Shown here piece by piece: positions 1 through 8,135 of a stretch of 10,705 bases of DNA; the first letter of the stretch is position 1, and every line of letters begins with the position of its first letter. The stretch is taken from contig LSSL01002363.1 in the NCBI GenBank assembly GCA_001953115.1, positions 1-10,705 on the forward strand, given 5' to 3'. The stretch comes from Smittium mucronatum (Eukaryota; Kickxellomycota; Harpellomycetes; Harpellales; Legeriomycetaceae). The notes beneath the pieces were generated by a model that was given only the letters and a program-made list of their open reading frames with translations, was not told the origin of the DNA and did no database searches. The translations under genes and the position numbers were made by a program.

Positions 1-9
1 CAACGCTGC

Positions 10-94
10 GTGAAATTTTAGTCTAATGTACTTCGAAAAGTACACTATTAAGCCCCTAAACCACGGCAAGGTATTTCACTCTTAGGGGATTGCC
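10..94. other. GC-richer patch with interlocking inverted repeats (possible structured RNA)
   Basis: Four perfect complementary pairs occur in under 90 bases: GTGAAAT 10-16 with ATTTCAC 73-79; TGTACTT 27-33 with AAGTACA 38-44 (a hairpin whose minus-strand loop is TTCG); CCCCTAA 53-59 with TTAGGGG 82-88; GGCAA 65-69 with TTGCC 90-94. The last two interleave as in an H-type pseudoknot. The minus strand also has an exact match to the Pol III A-box pattern (TGGTTTAGGGG, 54-64), but no tRNA can be folded and no B box is seen. No RNA family was recognised. The patch reaches the left window edge, so it may be the end of a larger feature. Confidence 0.3.
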
Positions 95-100
95 TTTTAT

Positions 101-485
101 GTTAATGAAAAATATAAACTCTAATACGTGGACCTCGTGGTTATGTTATTCAAATATTCATTAATTCACCATGTAAAAGTGCAAGTATTCAATCGTTTTT
201 TACTAAAATAATTCTCTTAGAATGGTTTATGGAGATGAAACTTAAAATTTATGATGGTATTTCATCAGCAAACTATTTAAATGTCTATTAAGGTTATTTT
301 TGTGAAAAAGGGGTTTTGCGAGAGAAAAAAAAAGGGTGCGTATTCTTTAATGCGAAAAATTTCGGATAGTATAATTTTGGGTTAAAGGTGTATTGGATAA
401 AAAGATTAGGACTAACCTGTTTTATCTGTAAGTTAATTTAAAAATTGTTATGCCTTAGTTTGTTACACATACTAGAAAAGGGAGA
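101..485. other. AT-rich flank without recognisable genes
   Basis: This stretch beyond the candidate poly(A) signal is AT-rich and holds no open frame of note, no tRNA boxes and no clear repeat. It is probably intergenic DNA. Confidence 0.5.
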
Positions 486-491
486 TTTATT
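486..491 (-). terminator. Candidate polyadenylation signal for chitin synthase
   Basis: The minus strand reads AATAAA about 222 bases past the chitin synthase stop codon, followed within about 30 bases by a T/G-containing stretch (TATGTGTAA). That is the usual order of poly(A) signal and downstream element. No other exact AATAAA occurs on this strand between the stop and here. The motif is short and the sequence AT-rich, so it is only plausible. Confidence 0.35.
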
Positions 492-712
492 AAAAACCTA
501 ACATTATTAAAGTTTCGCCAAAACTTAGTTAAAATAGAAAGAAATTCAATCGGAAAAAATATGGAATGGATAATATATGTAAAATGATAAAGGATGATAC
601 GTTTTTACACGAAGAAAAAAAGGTATCAAAAAGCTAAATAAAAAACTTTTTATGCTGAAATTAAATTCAGACGCTCTAAAAAAATACTCAACCGAAATTC
701 TGATATTAAGAA

Positions 713-3700
713 CTATCTCCTCAACTCCCGGCCGCCTGCGGGTCGAATCCTAGGAGATGTGGGTCTGCTATCCTGATCTTGGGGAATGTTCTGATACTGA
801 TTATTATTGCTACCAGCGAAATTATCATTTGAATAGTAAGAATCAACTTCGGGATTACTGTTGAAAGTTTGTAGCTCAAATTCGTTTTGAATTACTTGAT
901 TGCGACTAGGTCTGCTGTTATTGTTACTGTAATCATTGTAATTATAATTGACATCCTGATAACTACTATCGTCTGCTGGAGCGTCATAAGCCATTCCAAA
1001 GTTAGGACCATTGGAGCCATTTTGAAGCAATCCAACAGATTCAGATTCGTTCAAATATGTGGAGCTGTTATATTGATCCTCGGGGTTTTGGCTGTAGAAC
1101 TTACTCTTTTCTAGATTTCTCATACTGCGAATCCTGCGTCGCTCATAATCCTCCCATCTACGGAGAGGGACAGTAGAAGAATCAAAGTTTCCTCCCTCAT
1201 TACCATGACCTGTATCTTTAGTTTCCCCAGCGACTTTACGAGTTTCTCCCCAAGAAAAGTCATCGAAATGCCAGTAAGCATATGTAGGTAGAATGAAATT
1301 CCATACTGGGAGTGCAATAAGATATACTAACATCCACATAAAATATACATAGCGTCTAGATGTAAACGCAATCAACGTAGATGGCAAAAAGAGAACGATG
1401 AGCAACATTATCAGAGGAAGGTAATCAGAGAATTTGTTGTATGTCGAGCGGAAAACTTGGATTATCAATACATATGTCATGAAAATGGCTACAGGAAGCA
1501 CTACTGTGCCGATCAAATCAAGGAAGATAGAAAACTGCATAGACAGACAAAATGTACCACAAAGATTACGCACCAGTAAAAGTTCCATTAGGTTGTGAAC
1601 TGTACTGTTAATCCATCTACGGCGCTGAGAAAGTAAAACCTTAAACTCATCAGGAACTACAGTTTTGCAAACAGCCTGAGGCATAAACATCATTTTTCTG
1701 TTAGGAAAGTTTTTAAGCATAAGAGTGGTTAGGAAACGATCCTCGCCAAGAAGAAGCAAATTCTTTTCATGAAGAGTTTCAACCACATTTTGAGAATAAT
1801 CTTGGAGAATCTCTGGCTTTGTTAAAACCGGAACCCAATCTGTACCCTTCTGTGCTTTGAGTCTATACATACAAAAGCATCCAGGCAAACAGGTAACACC
1901 ACCGAACACTGATTCAAACGCTTTACCTAAATGATGGGATATGTAATATTCATACACTTGAATAGCAGTAACCCAAGATTGTCGCTTGTTAGCTATCCTA
2001 GTTTCACCGCAAATACCCATAATAAGCTGGTCGTTGTTAAGGCAATTGACTAAAAGCCTTAATGAGTCAGGATAAACACGAGTATCAGCGTCAACCATGA
2101 GAACAATCTCAAATAAATCAGGCGTAGCACCGGTCAAATGATGTACTTTCCTAAACAAATCATAATCAAGAGGACAAAGACGATCATTGTAGATGACACG
2201 GGAAAAGAAACCCATTAAAATGACCTGTGAATCACGCTTTCCTCTATTTCCAGGTTTAGCAGCATCTTTCTCTAATGGGCCACCGCATTTAACCACAACA
2301 ATGGCTGGGACTTTAACATCGTCAACCCTATAGTATCCGCAGTAAACCTTTGCTTCATTATACTGCTTTGAACCAGATGCCACAGCAATATAGGAAACAG
2401 ACTCGGGATCAAGAAACATTTCCTCTTGTTCAATGAGACCAATACAAATATCAGAAGTAGTCCTGTCGTTTCCAGATCCCTTTAAAATTCCATCAGCAAC
2501 CATAAAAAGAAGCTTTCTGGAGTTGCTGTAGTCAGTTAAGCATAGAGAGTCGCACGTACCCTTAATCGAATCCTCACCCTCACTGTAACAAGTGACTAAA
2601 AGTACGGTGTAGAGTTCATCAAGCTCAGCCTTACTTTTAGATTTTTTATCAGAAGGGCCTCCTTGTTTAGAGCTCCATGGCGCAGCGGCATTATAAGATA
2701 TAGGTCTAATCTTTTCTTTAGGGGGGCGCTTGACGAGTTTCCAAGAAATAAAATATTTGAAAACAAGTGCCATCGTAAATCTGATAAATACAATAAGCAT
2801 AATGATGATAAGAGCAACGTAGTTGTATAAAGCAACTCCAAAACATCCGACGGTCTGCTTGGAAATTACACCCGATCTATATCTGGAGATGAGACATTTA
2901 GAAGCAGCCAAAAGCTCTTTATTTCTAGTAAAAAGAATCGTTCCATCAGAATGACGATTCCTGGCAGCCGCAAAGATGGCCTGGTCCAAAAGATCAGTAG
3001 AATTTTCTCCCACAGATATGAGATACTGATTAAGATTCACTACAATTCCGTTAATTACAAAGTAACCATAATCCAAATCGGACCAGTCGAAACCTATAGG
3101 ACGGTCATTTAAGGGTTCGAGATTGATTTGTTGTATAGCATCGGGCAAAGCTCCCAATACACAACCATTGATACCATTATTTATTGTGCAAAGATCGTAA
3201 CTGACAGCTCTAAACTGTTGAATATCAGTGGGTAAACACTCGGAAGGTATAGGGCGGAAAAAGTAAGGAGTAATATCTTGACCAGGAGTTGGCTTAAATT
3301 CGGCAGGCCAATTAGCAGCGTTAGTTGAGTAACCTTTACCAAGAACACCGACAGAACCAGCTTCCTTACCAATCATAACAACATTATCTTGAGTTCCACT
3401 AACAGAATTTGGACAAAAGACAGTAGATAGGAATAGGGTGAGAAACAGTATAATACCGCAAATTACTGCGATAATGAAACATAAGGCAACCTTTTCTCTC
3501 CAGGCTTGTCTAATCTCTGGAGTTTTAAGGCCACCAAGCTTACTTAACAAAAAGCTGGGGATTAAGAATGTTACGATTCGAGAAAATATGACCCAGGGTC
3601 CAGTTTTCGTCTCTTTACCAGAAAGCATTTGAGCTTCTTGGATTTCGCGGTCAGGGCGAATAAGGGTTCTATTTCGTCTCAGGGTAGTGGCGCCATTATA

Positions 3701-3718
3701 ATATCCGTTCTGCTCCAT
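713..3718 (-). CDS. Chitin synthase, class IV (Chs3-type), complete and intronless
   Basis: It makes chitin (beta-1,4-linked GlcNAc) from UDP-GlcNAc at the plasma membrane (EC 2.4.1.16). The 1001-residue product has two N-terminal hydrophobic segments (about 45-61 and 77-101), a Cys-containing outer region (about 102-295) where relatives carry a cytochrome b5-like fold, and another membrane segment (about 298-322). The GT2-type catalytic domain (about 372-715) shows VTCYSEGE (375-382), VADG (407-410), NRGKRDS (491-497), MVDADTRV (541-548), GED (658-660) and QRRRW (698-702). Three hydrophobic segments follow (about 726-755, 767-786, 789-813), then the conserved FDDFSWGETRKV (818-829) and a tail rich in Asn, Ser, Tyr and Asp. 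The start is firm: an in-frame TAA lies three codons upstream (3725-3727) with no ATG between, and the ATG has A at -3 and G at +4. The length is in the family range. No intron, frameshift or missing catalytic residue is seen. No HPGG heme motif is visible, so heme binding is doubtful. The class is inferred from motif wording, not a tree. Confidence 0.96.
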   Translation of the reverse strand: MEQNGYYNGATTLRRNRTLIRPDREIQEAQMLSGKETKTGPWVIFSRIVTFLIPSFLLSKLGGLKTPEIRQAWREKVALCFIIAVICGIILFLTLFLSTVFCPNSVSGTQDNVVMIGKEAGSVGVLGKGYSTNAANWPAEFKPTPGQDITPYFFRPIPSECLPTDIQQFRAVSYDLCTINNGINGCVLGALPDAIQQINLEPLNDRPIGFDWSDLDYGYFVINGIVVNLNQYLISVGENSTDLLDQAIFAAARNRHSDGTILFTRNKELLAASKCLISRYRSGVISKQTVGCFGVALYNYVALIIIMLIVFIRFTMALVFKYFISWKLVKRPPKEKIRPISYNAAAPWSSKQGGPSDKKSKSKAELDELYTVLLVTCYSEGEDSIKGTCDSLCLTDYSNSRKLLFMVADGILKGSGNDRTTSDICIGLIEQEEMFLDPESVSYIAVASGSKQYNEAKVYCGYYRVDDVKVPAIVVVKCGGPLEKDAAKPGNRGKRDSQVILMGFFSRVIYNDRLCPLDYDLFRKVHHLTGATPDLFEIVLMVDADTRVYPDSLRLLVNCLNNDQLIMGICGETRIANKRQSWVTAIQVYEYYISHHLGKAFESVFGGVTCLPGCFCMYRLKAQKGTDWVPVLTKPEILQDYSQNVVETLHEKNLLLLGEDRFLTTLMLKNFPNRKMMFMPQAVCKTVVPDEFKVLLSQRRRWINSTVHNLMELLLVRNLCGTFCLSMQFSIFLDLIGTVVLPVAIFMTYVLIIQVFRSTYNKFSDYLPLIMLLIVLFLPSTLIAFTSRRYVYFMWMLVYLIALPVWNFILPTYAYWHFDDFSWGETRKVAGETKDTGHGNEGGNFDSSTVPLRRWEDYERRRIRSMRNLEKSKFYSQNPEDQYNSSTYLNESESVGLLQNGSNGPNFGMAYDAPADDSSYQDVNYNYNDYSNNNSRPSRNQVIQNEFELQTFNSNPEVDSYYSNDNFAGSNNNQYQNIPQDQDSRPTSPRIRPAGGRELRR

Positions 3719-4860
3719 AATGAATTATGCACAGCAATATATTCAAAAATAAGGACGATAAAGATAATAGAGAAATGACACTTGTATTATTCGTGATAAG
3801 GAATATAATAAAATTGGTTTAAAAGGTTCAACCCTTTAATAAAAGAGTTATCTCTATTGAAGGGGGTTGGAAAAAATTAAACGTACAAGCTGCAGAATAG
3901 ATGGTGGTGAATTGGGGGATACTAAGCCATACGATAAATGAAAATAGGTATTCTTGGATGAGAATATGATAATAAAGGAGTACAAAGGTTGCTATGTTTC
4001 CAAGGGGTTTGAATACAGATTTTCTGTTATGTTGACCAACTTGATAAAATGTGGCGGTTTGATGCAGTAAATAAATGAATCAATTGATTTTTGAGAGATA
4101 ACGATTCTGATAAATCATGAAAACCAAAATGTCATAAACTAATTATAGCTTCCTAGCATGCATATACGTCTTTTTATAAGCATATGTAACCTTTTTCCTT
4201 TTTTATAAAACCCCAATGCAGAAATCAAGCCAGTTTAGTTATGAAGAAACTCTTTACCCAATATTCTGCTTTCCCTTAACCTCTCAATGCTTTTATTATT
4301 TTAGCATTGCTTTTGGCGTATGATTCTATAGGTGTAGATACAATAAACCCGTTTTTCCTATTTAATTACCAATCATTAATACTATTATTATTTATTGACA
4401 TATATTTTACCACAAGTAGATTTGCAAGGATTTCCGTAGCAGAACAAATAGATCAATTTGGTCATATAGGGCACAAACCAGAGCATTCATATATTTTTTC
4501 CCAATCAAATCATATCACAGGATACCATTATTTAGACCCCAAGCCATAAAAACACCATAATACATAAATTTATCAGCCCAATTATGTCGTTTTAATAAAA
4601 CATATCGACTACATATGGAAAATTATAGGTAATCAGTATCAGGAACCTTGACAAGTTGATATCAAAGCATAAACGAACACAAACCATATTGCAAGATTAT
4701 TAATCTACTAAGCAAGATCATAATAACCCTTTCATCAGTTGAGTTTATGTTAAAAATACTACCCCCAATAGATAGCAGATGACTTTTATATGATCTGAAA
4801 GTTCTACTGAATAAAACTATTCACAAGCAGCAAGTAGTATTATTAAATGTAAAATGAAAG
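3719..4860. other. AT-rich upstream flank of chitin synthase, no gene seen
   Basis: The part near 3719-4300 presumably contains the chitin synthase promoter. A perfect 7-bp inverted repeat, CAATGCT (4285-4291) with AGCATTG (4303-4309), can form a hairpin with an 11-base loop. An 80-codon plus-strand open stretch (4307-4549) starts at TTG, not ATG, and resembles no known protein. Nothing else can be supported. Confidence 0.5.
3813..3817 (-). promoter_or_regulatory. Candidate CCAAT box upstream of the chitin synthase gene
   Basis: Read on the minus strand, a CCAAT pentamer lies about 95 bases before the chitin synthase ATG, with AT-rich sequence and TATT-type stretches between. CCAAT boxes at this distance are common in fungal promoters. 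In DNA this AT-rich the match could be chance, and no conserved spacing can be shown from one sequence. A TTTTATAAAA palindrome at 4201-4210 is another TATA-like site, but at about 480 bases from the ATG it would need a long 5' leader. Confidence 0.25.
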
Positions 4861-5008
4861 CTAGTTTAGCAATCTATTTTTTCGTGCACAGCTCTTCAGA
4901 TAAGTGCCTCGGACTCTTATTAAAGTATAAGCAGAACTACGAACTTTTGCTTGATATTTGTAACATTTGAAAATATTTAAATTAAGTTTTAGATCAGACA
5001 TAACCATT

Positions 5009-5026
5009 GATTTTGATTTTGATTTT
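5009..5026 (+). repeat. Hexanucleotide microsatellite (GATTTT)3
   Basis: Three exact head-to-tail copies of GATTTT, followed by a further G. The same bases on the minus strand give an alternating Ser-Lys stretch in the open frame at 4861-5145. Confidence 0.8.
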
Positions 5027-5046
5027 GTATAAATGCCGAAAGCAAG

Positions 5047-5120
5047 CTCTACATTCAACCCCCTCCCCACACTGTAGAGGGGAATTTTTTTAAGAACTAG
5101 AAAGGCAATTTTGGGGGTTG
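5047..5120. repeat. Nested and competing inverted repeats
   Basis: Three perfect pairs are visible: CTCTACA (5047-5053) with TGTAGAG (5073-5079); CCCCTC (5060-5065) with GAGGGG (5077-5082); CAACCCCC (5056-5063) with GGGGGTTG (5113-5120). They share bases, so they cannot all form at once. In this AT-rich stretch such C/G-containing arms are unusual. No function is assigned. Confidence 0.5.
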
Positions 5121-5493
5121 TTTTCTCCACAATGAAATCATCCAACTCCTATTATATAACCTTAATCACTAAATAAAATTATAATCAATAAAAATCCTTT
5201 AATTTCGCAAATGAGAGATTAACATAATTATCTTCGAAATGATCAATCTGGATGAGCGTCATTGAATGTACATGTAACTGGATATAATGTATAGATGGAA
5301 ACTTTGCCAATTATAGATTATAAATCCTTTAAAATTAATAAAAGAATGAAGATTAATAATACACTACTCTCAACCCTGAACAGCAAATAAAACTATATCT
5401 TGTAATTGGCATTGTTTTGCAAAAAATAAACTATTACTTAATATGCTATCAATAAAAATACATTGGTTAATGTCATGATTACTTCTTATTACA

Positions 5494-5694
5494 TCATACG
5501 GCCACATGGCCTAATATATGACCCCGCTATCCAAAATGATCAGACTCTCTTTCTGATCCTTCCACTAATGATTTATTTTTAGTCGTATTATTTGTATAAA
5601 TCATTCTTGGCCATTTGGTCTAAATTCCCAATCTCCTCAGGGCAAAATAATGTTTTGACTTTTTATTCGACAGACTCAAAGGTTCACCAGACAT
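5494..5694 (-). pseudogene. Possible short or broken gene with an upstream TATA box, product unknown
   Basis: A minus-strand ATG (5692-5694, AAA before it) opens 24 codons beginning MSGEPLSLSNKKSKHYFALR and ends at TAG (5620-5622). The same frame then runs 30 codons to a second TAG (5527-5529) and 10 more to TGA (5494-5496). The segment has more G+C and more varied codons than its surroundings. A TATATAAAT-type TATA box lies about 45 bases upstream (near 5738-5746). It may be a decayed first exon, a small peptide gene or chance. No homolog is recognised, and no convincing splice donor was found before the first stop. Confidence 0.2.
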
Positions 5695-5737
5695 TTTACT
5701 TATAGGGGGCTCTTATTTTTTTTAATCATTTTTTTTA

Positions 5738-5746
5738 TTTATATAA
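5738..5746 (-). promoter_or_regulatory. Candidate TATA box
   Basis: The minus strand reads TTATATAAA here, within TTATATAAATAAA, about 45 bases before the ATG at 5692-5694. The spacing suits a TATA box with a short leader. TATA-like strings are common in DNA of this composition, so its weight depends on the frame downstream being real. Confidence 0.2.
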
Positions 5747-7337
5747 GCTCTTTTTTGTATTTAAAAAAAAAATGTAACGAAAAATAATTTTAGAGTATCT
5801 AATTAGGAAAATCTAACTACAATTTTGAAAACTATTCATATCTACCAAGCCAAAGTACTCTGAAATAAAATACGTTTATAAATTATGCTGAAAAATGCGT
5901 CTGGTCTGCAAAAGAATCCTCATCTAAAATTTATCTCCTCTATTTTGGAGTTGATCCTTTCCAGCTCAAATATATTTTGCCTCCATTTGCGAAATCAAAC
6001 ATTTAATATCTAATTTCGTATAAGAACGACCTAACTGTGAGTGAGACTTGGTATAAATTGTTTGTATTTGCAAAAAACCGCACTCTTTTATTGTCATCTG
6101 CTCTAAACGGGTTAATCTAATTATTTCAATTAATTCGTTTATTAAAAATAAAAGCTTTATACTGGCCAAAATTGCTAAAAGCCCAATATCCCCAACCCTG
6201 AAAGATCAACGATAAACATTCATGAATCTACATTTGCGCCTTATTATTAATTTTCACATTATAAAATTAAATATAACCAATAAAAACCATTTACATTCAT
6301 TCTAAAATGAGGTTGTTGGGGAATTTTTGAAATTTGTTTGTTATATCTTCCTTAGAAAAGTTTACTATTGGTTGATTATTTTATTCCGACCTTACCATAA
6401 AAGCTAAATAAATTTGAGTGATGTGGGCATTCTAATTACACCAATTAACTTTCAGAAAATTCTGTGTATTTTTCACACTGTAATAATATTTTATTTATTA
6501 TAAACTTAATTAGGAATTCCGGTAAGCATTTTTATAGGTTGAATCACTTCCAAAAGGAACAATAATAAGTATATTAGTCGATTGTACCTTCAAGTTCACA
6601 GATACAAAATTATAGTTCAGGCCTAACCAAGTAAACCTGCTTATTTTTACTTTTTATGGGCCGGCAGTACAAACATGGCCTTTATTTCTCTCCAAATAGA
6701 TTCAATTCATTAATTATATAGACTATAATTGGCTTATGTTTATCCATCTTCGAATAGAAAATCCAAAATTTCACAATGTACAATTATAAGAATATTTCAA
6801 GAATAGGGCTTTTCCATTTAACCCATTGGTTATATCAAATTTTAATCATCATCAAACCAATAAAATTCGGAAAATAAACTAACTATAGATATTTTTGATA
6901 TTTTACCAATAGAAAACGTTTTTATTAATTTTAATTCATCATTATTCAATAACTTTGAGCATGATCTTAAACCCATGTTTCCAAATGTTTAAATGTTAAA
7001 AATATCCTAATTAATTTTGAAATCACTTAAATTTCTTGAAAACACACTATATTAACTAAATGTATACTAATTTTTCTAATAAAATATAGCATTTTTGCTA
7101 AATGGGACGTAACTTTTGCTAGAAATTTACCAAAAATATTCTAATTTCAAAATTAGCGTTTTGCTTTTCAAAAAAAAAATGAAATTTTGGTTATGTATTA
7201 AAATACATTATAATCTCAAAATAAAAACATAAAAGATGAATTAATCAAATCTCATGATGAAGTAAAACCGTTCAGAGAAAAAATACATAGTTGAATTTAT
7301 ATTCATTTGAGTCAATTTTCTGCCAATTAATATATTC

Positions 7338-7361
7338 ATAAAACTATTAATAAAACTATTG
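7338..7361 (+). repeat. 12-bp tandem duplication
   Basis: ATAAAACTATTA (7338-7349) is followed directly by ATAAAACTATTG (7350-7361), identical in 11 of 12 bases. This is typical of replication slippage. Confidence 0.8.
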
Positions 7362-7678
7362 GGAACTAATAGATATGAATCGGTCAAAAATTGGATGGGA
7401 GGGGCGAAATACTACATACTTCAATGAAAAATGAGCAAAAAATGATAATAACCCCATCAATAAGGTCTAAACAATTCCAAAAAGGTCCTATATTAATGTG
7501 ATAATAATAAAAAATGCGAGTTTCCTGGTGATATGAGGATAAATAAATACTATTACTGAAATTTTTTATATTGCCACTCCAAAAATTATAATAAATCTTG
7601 AACCCCATCTTGAAAAAAAAGGCATCAAGAATGAAATAATAAAACAGACATTATGGTCCTACTCTGTATATTTTTTTC

Positions 7679-7698
7679 TTTTTTTTTAAAAAAAAAAA
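7679..7698. repeat. T9A11 self-complementary run
   Basis: Nine T are followed directly by eleven A, giving a 9-bp arm with no loop. It is likely a slippage product; its length may also be affected by sequencing error. Confidence 0.7.
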
Positions 7699-7929
7699 TT
7701 AAACTCAAAAAATATCAGCATTGATATGCAAAAAAATTATTTGATTAGAGGAAAACAAGTTATCAAAAACAAAGTACATATATTAATAACAAATAAATTT
7801 TTTTAATAATAATGCAAATCGATTTTAAGCTTCGATAATACAAACAAAGAGCGCTTTTTGGATATTCATATAATCATATATATTATAAAATTTGCATTCG
7901 CTTCGAAAAAAATTATAAAATAAATAACT

Positions 7930-8010
7930 ATGGCTTCTTATTTAAACTTTGATTCGATCTTTAAACTGTTTAATTGGGGGAATACAGTTATTTTTGCGTG
8001 TTTGATTTAT
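7930..8010 (+). other. Candidate first exon ending at a GTAAGT splice donor, product unknown
   Basis: An ATG in strong context (A at -3, G at +4) opens 27 codons with varied usage: a short polar start (MASYLNFDS) and then a hydrophobic stretch ending in TVIFACLIY, which looks like a membrane segment. It ends exactly at GTAAGT (8011-8016), the consensus 5' splice site. Unspliced, the frame stays open to TAA after 52 codons. Possible acceptors are TTCAG at 8097-8101, which leads to a stop after six codons, and TTTCAAG at 8186-8192, which joins the low-stop frame that follows in phase. A TM-led start of this kind occurs in many small membrane proteins, and there is a faint likeness to ATP synthase b subunits. 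No identity is claimed. Confidence 0.25.
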
Positions 8011-8135
8011 GTAAGTCGATCATCTTTTCTTGTAAAAATGGATTTAGTAAGTTGTGAAAATGCGAGGATTAAAAACTGGATTTTGTAAATTTTAAATTCA
8101 GAAAAAATTAAATTGTTTTTAAATTTAAAAAATAA

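Larger units (their letters stand above)
4861..5145 (-). other. GC-richer open island lacking a start ATG, possible gene remnant
   Basis: A minus-strand frame stays open for 95 codons, bounded upstream by an in-frame TAG, but its first codons are GAG TTG and the first in-frame ATG comes only about halfway. G+C here is roughly a third, well above the surroundings, and the first codon position is slightly richer in G+C than the third (about 35 against 29 of 94). The translation (for example near residues 23-36, PLYSVGRGLNVELA) matches no family I recognise. It could be an internal exon or a decayed coding piece, or simply a GC-richer intergenic patch. It contains a (GATTTT)3 run at 5009-5026 and nested inverted repeats at 5047-5120. 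Confidence 0.2.
5747..7929. other. Long AT-rich stretch without recognisable genes
   Basis: No named gene, tRNA or mobile-element coding region is visible. Two minus-strand open stretches were examined. One at 5966-6169 lacks an ATG start. One at 7384-7608 (74 codons) has an ATG in good context (A at -3, G at +4), but its codon positions show no coding bias and it resembles nothing known. Minor repeats are a 12-bp tandem duplication at 7338-7361 and a T9A11 run at 7679-7698. Confidence 0.45.

Noticed and set aside
15..70. Possible minus-strand tRNA from the A-box-like TGGTTTAGGGG and the following hairpin
   Set aside because: The hairpin has a 7-bp stem with a 4-base loop instead of an anticodon arm, the D stem does not pair, and no T arm or matching acceptor strand is present.
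887..1317. Small open frames on both strands inside the chitin synthase gene
   Set aside because: They are shadows of the real gene in other frames; the same holds for those near 2596-2841, 3181-3372 and 3438-3632.
3822..3838. GGTTCAACC resembling a tRNA B box
   Set aside because: No A box, acceptor stem or anticodon arm fits around it; it is the loop side of a small AAAGG/CCTTT hairpin.
4307..4549. Plus-strand open stretch of 80 codons
   Set aside because: It starts at TTG, is composed as its surroundings are, and shows no recognisable motif.
5498..5625. Two similar GGCC-containing blocks (near 5500 and 5609) as a repeat
   Set aside because: Only about 13 of 18 bases agree, too weak to call.
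5966..6169. Minus-strand open stretch of 67 codons or more with helix-like sequence
   Set aside because: It begins at TTG, not ATG, has no codon-position bias and no family match.
7384..7608. 74-codon minus-strand frame with ATG in good context
   Set aside because: G+C is about equal at the three codon positions, the product resembles nothing known, and chance frames of this length are expected here. Kept as a remark under the 5747-7929 stretch.
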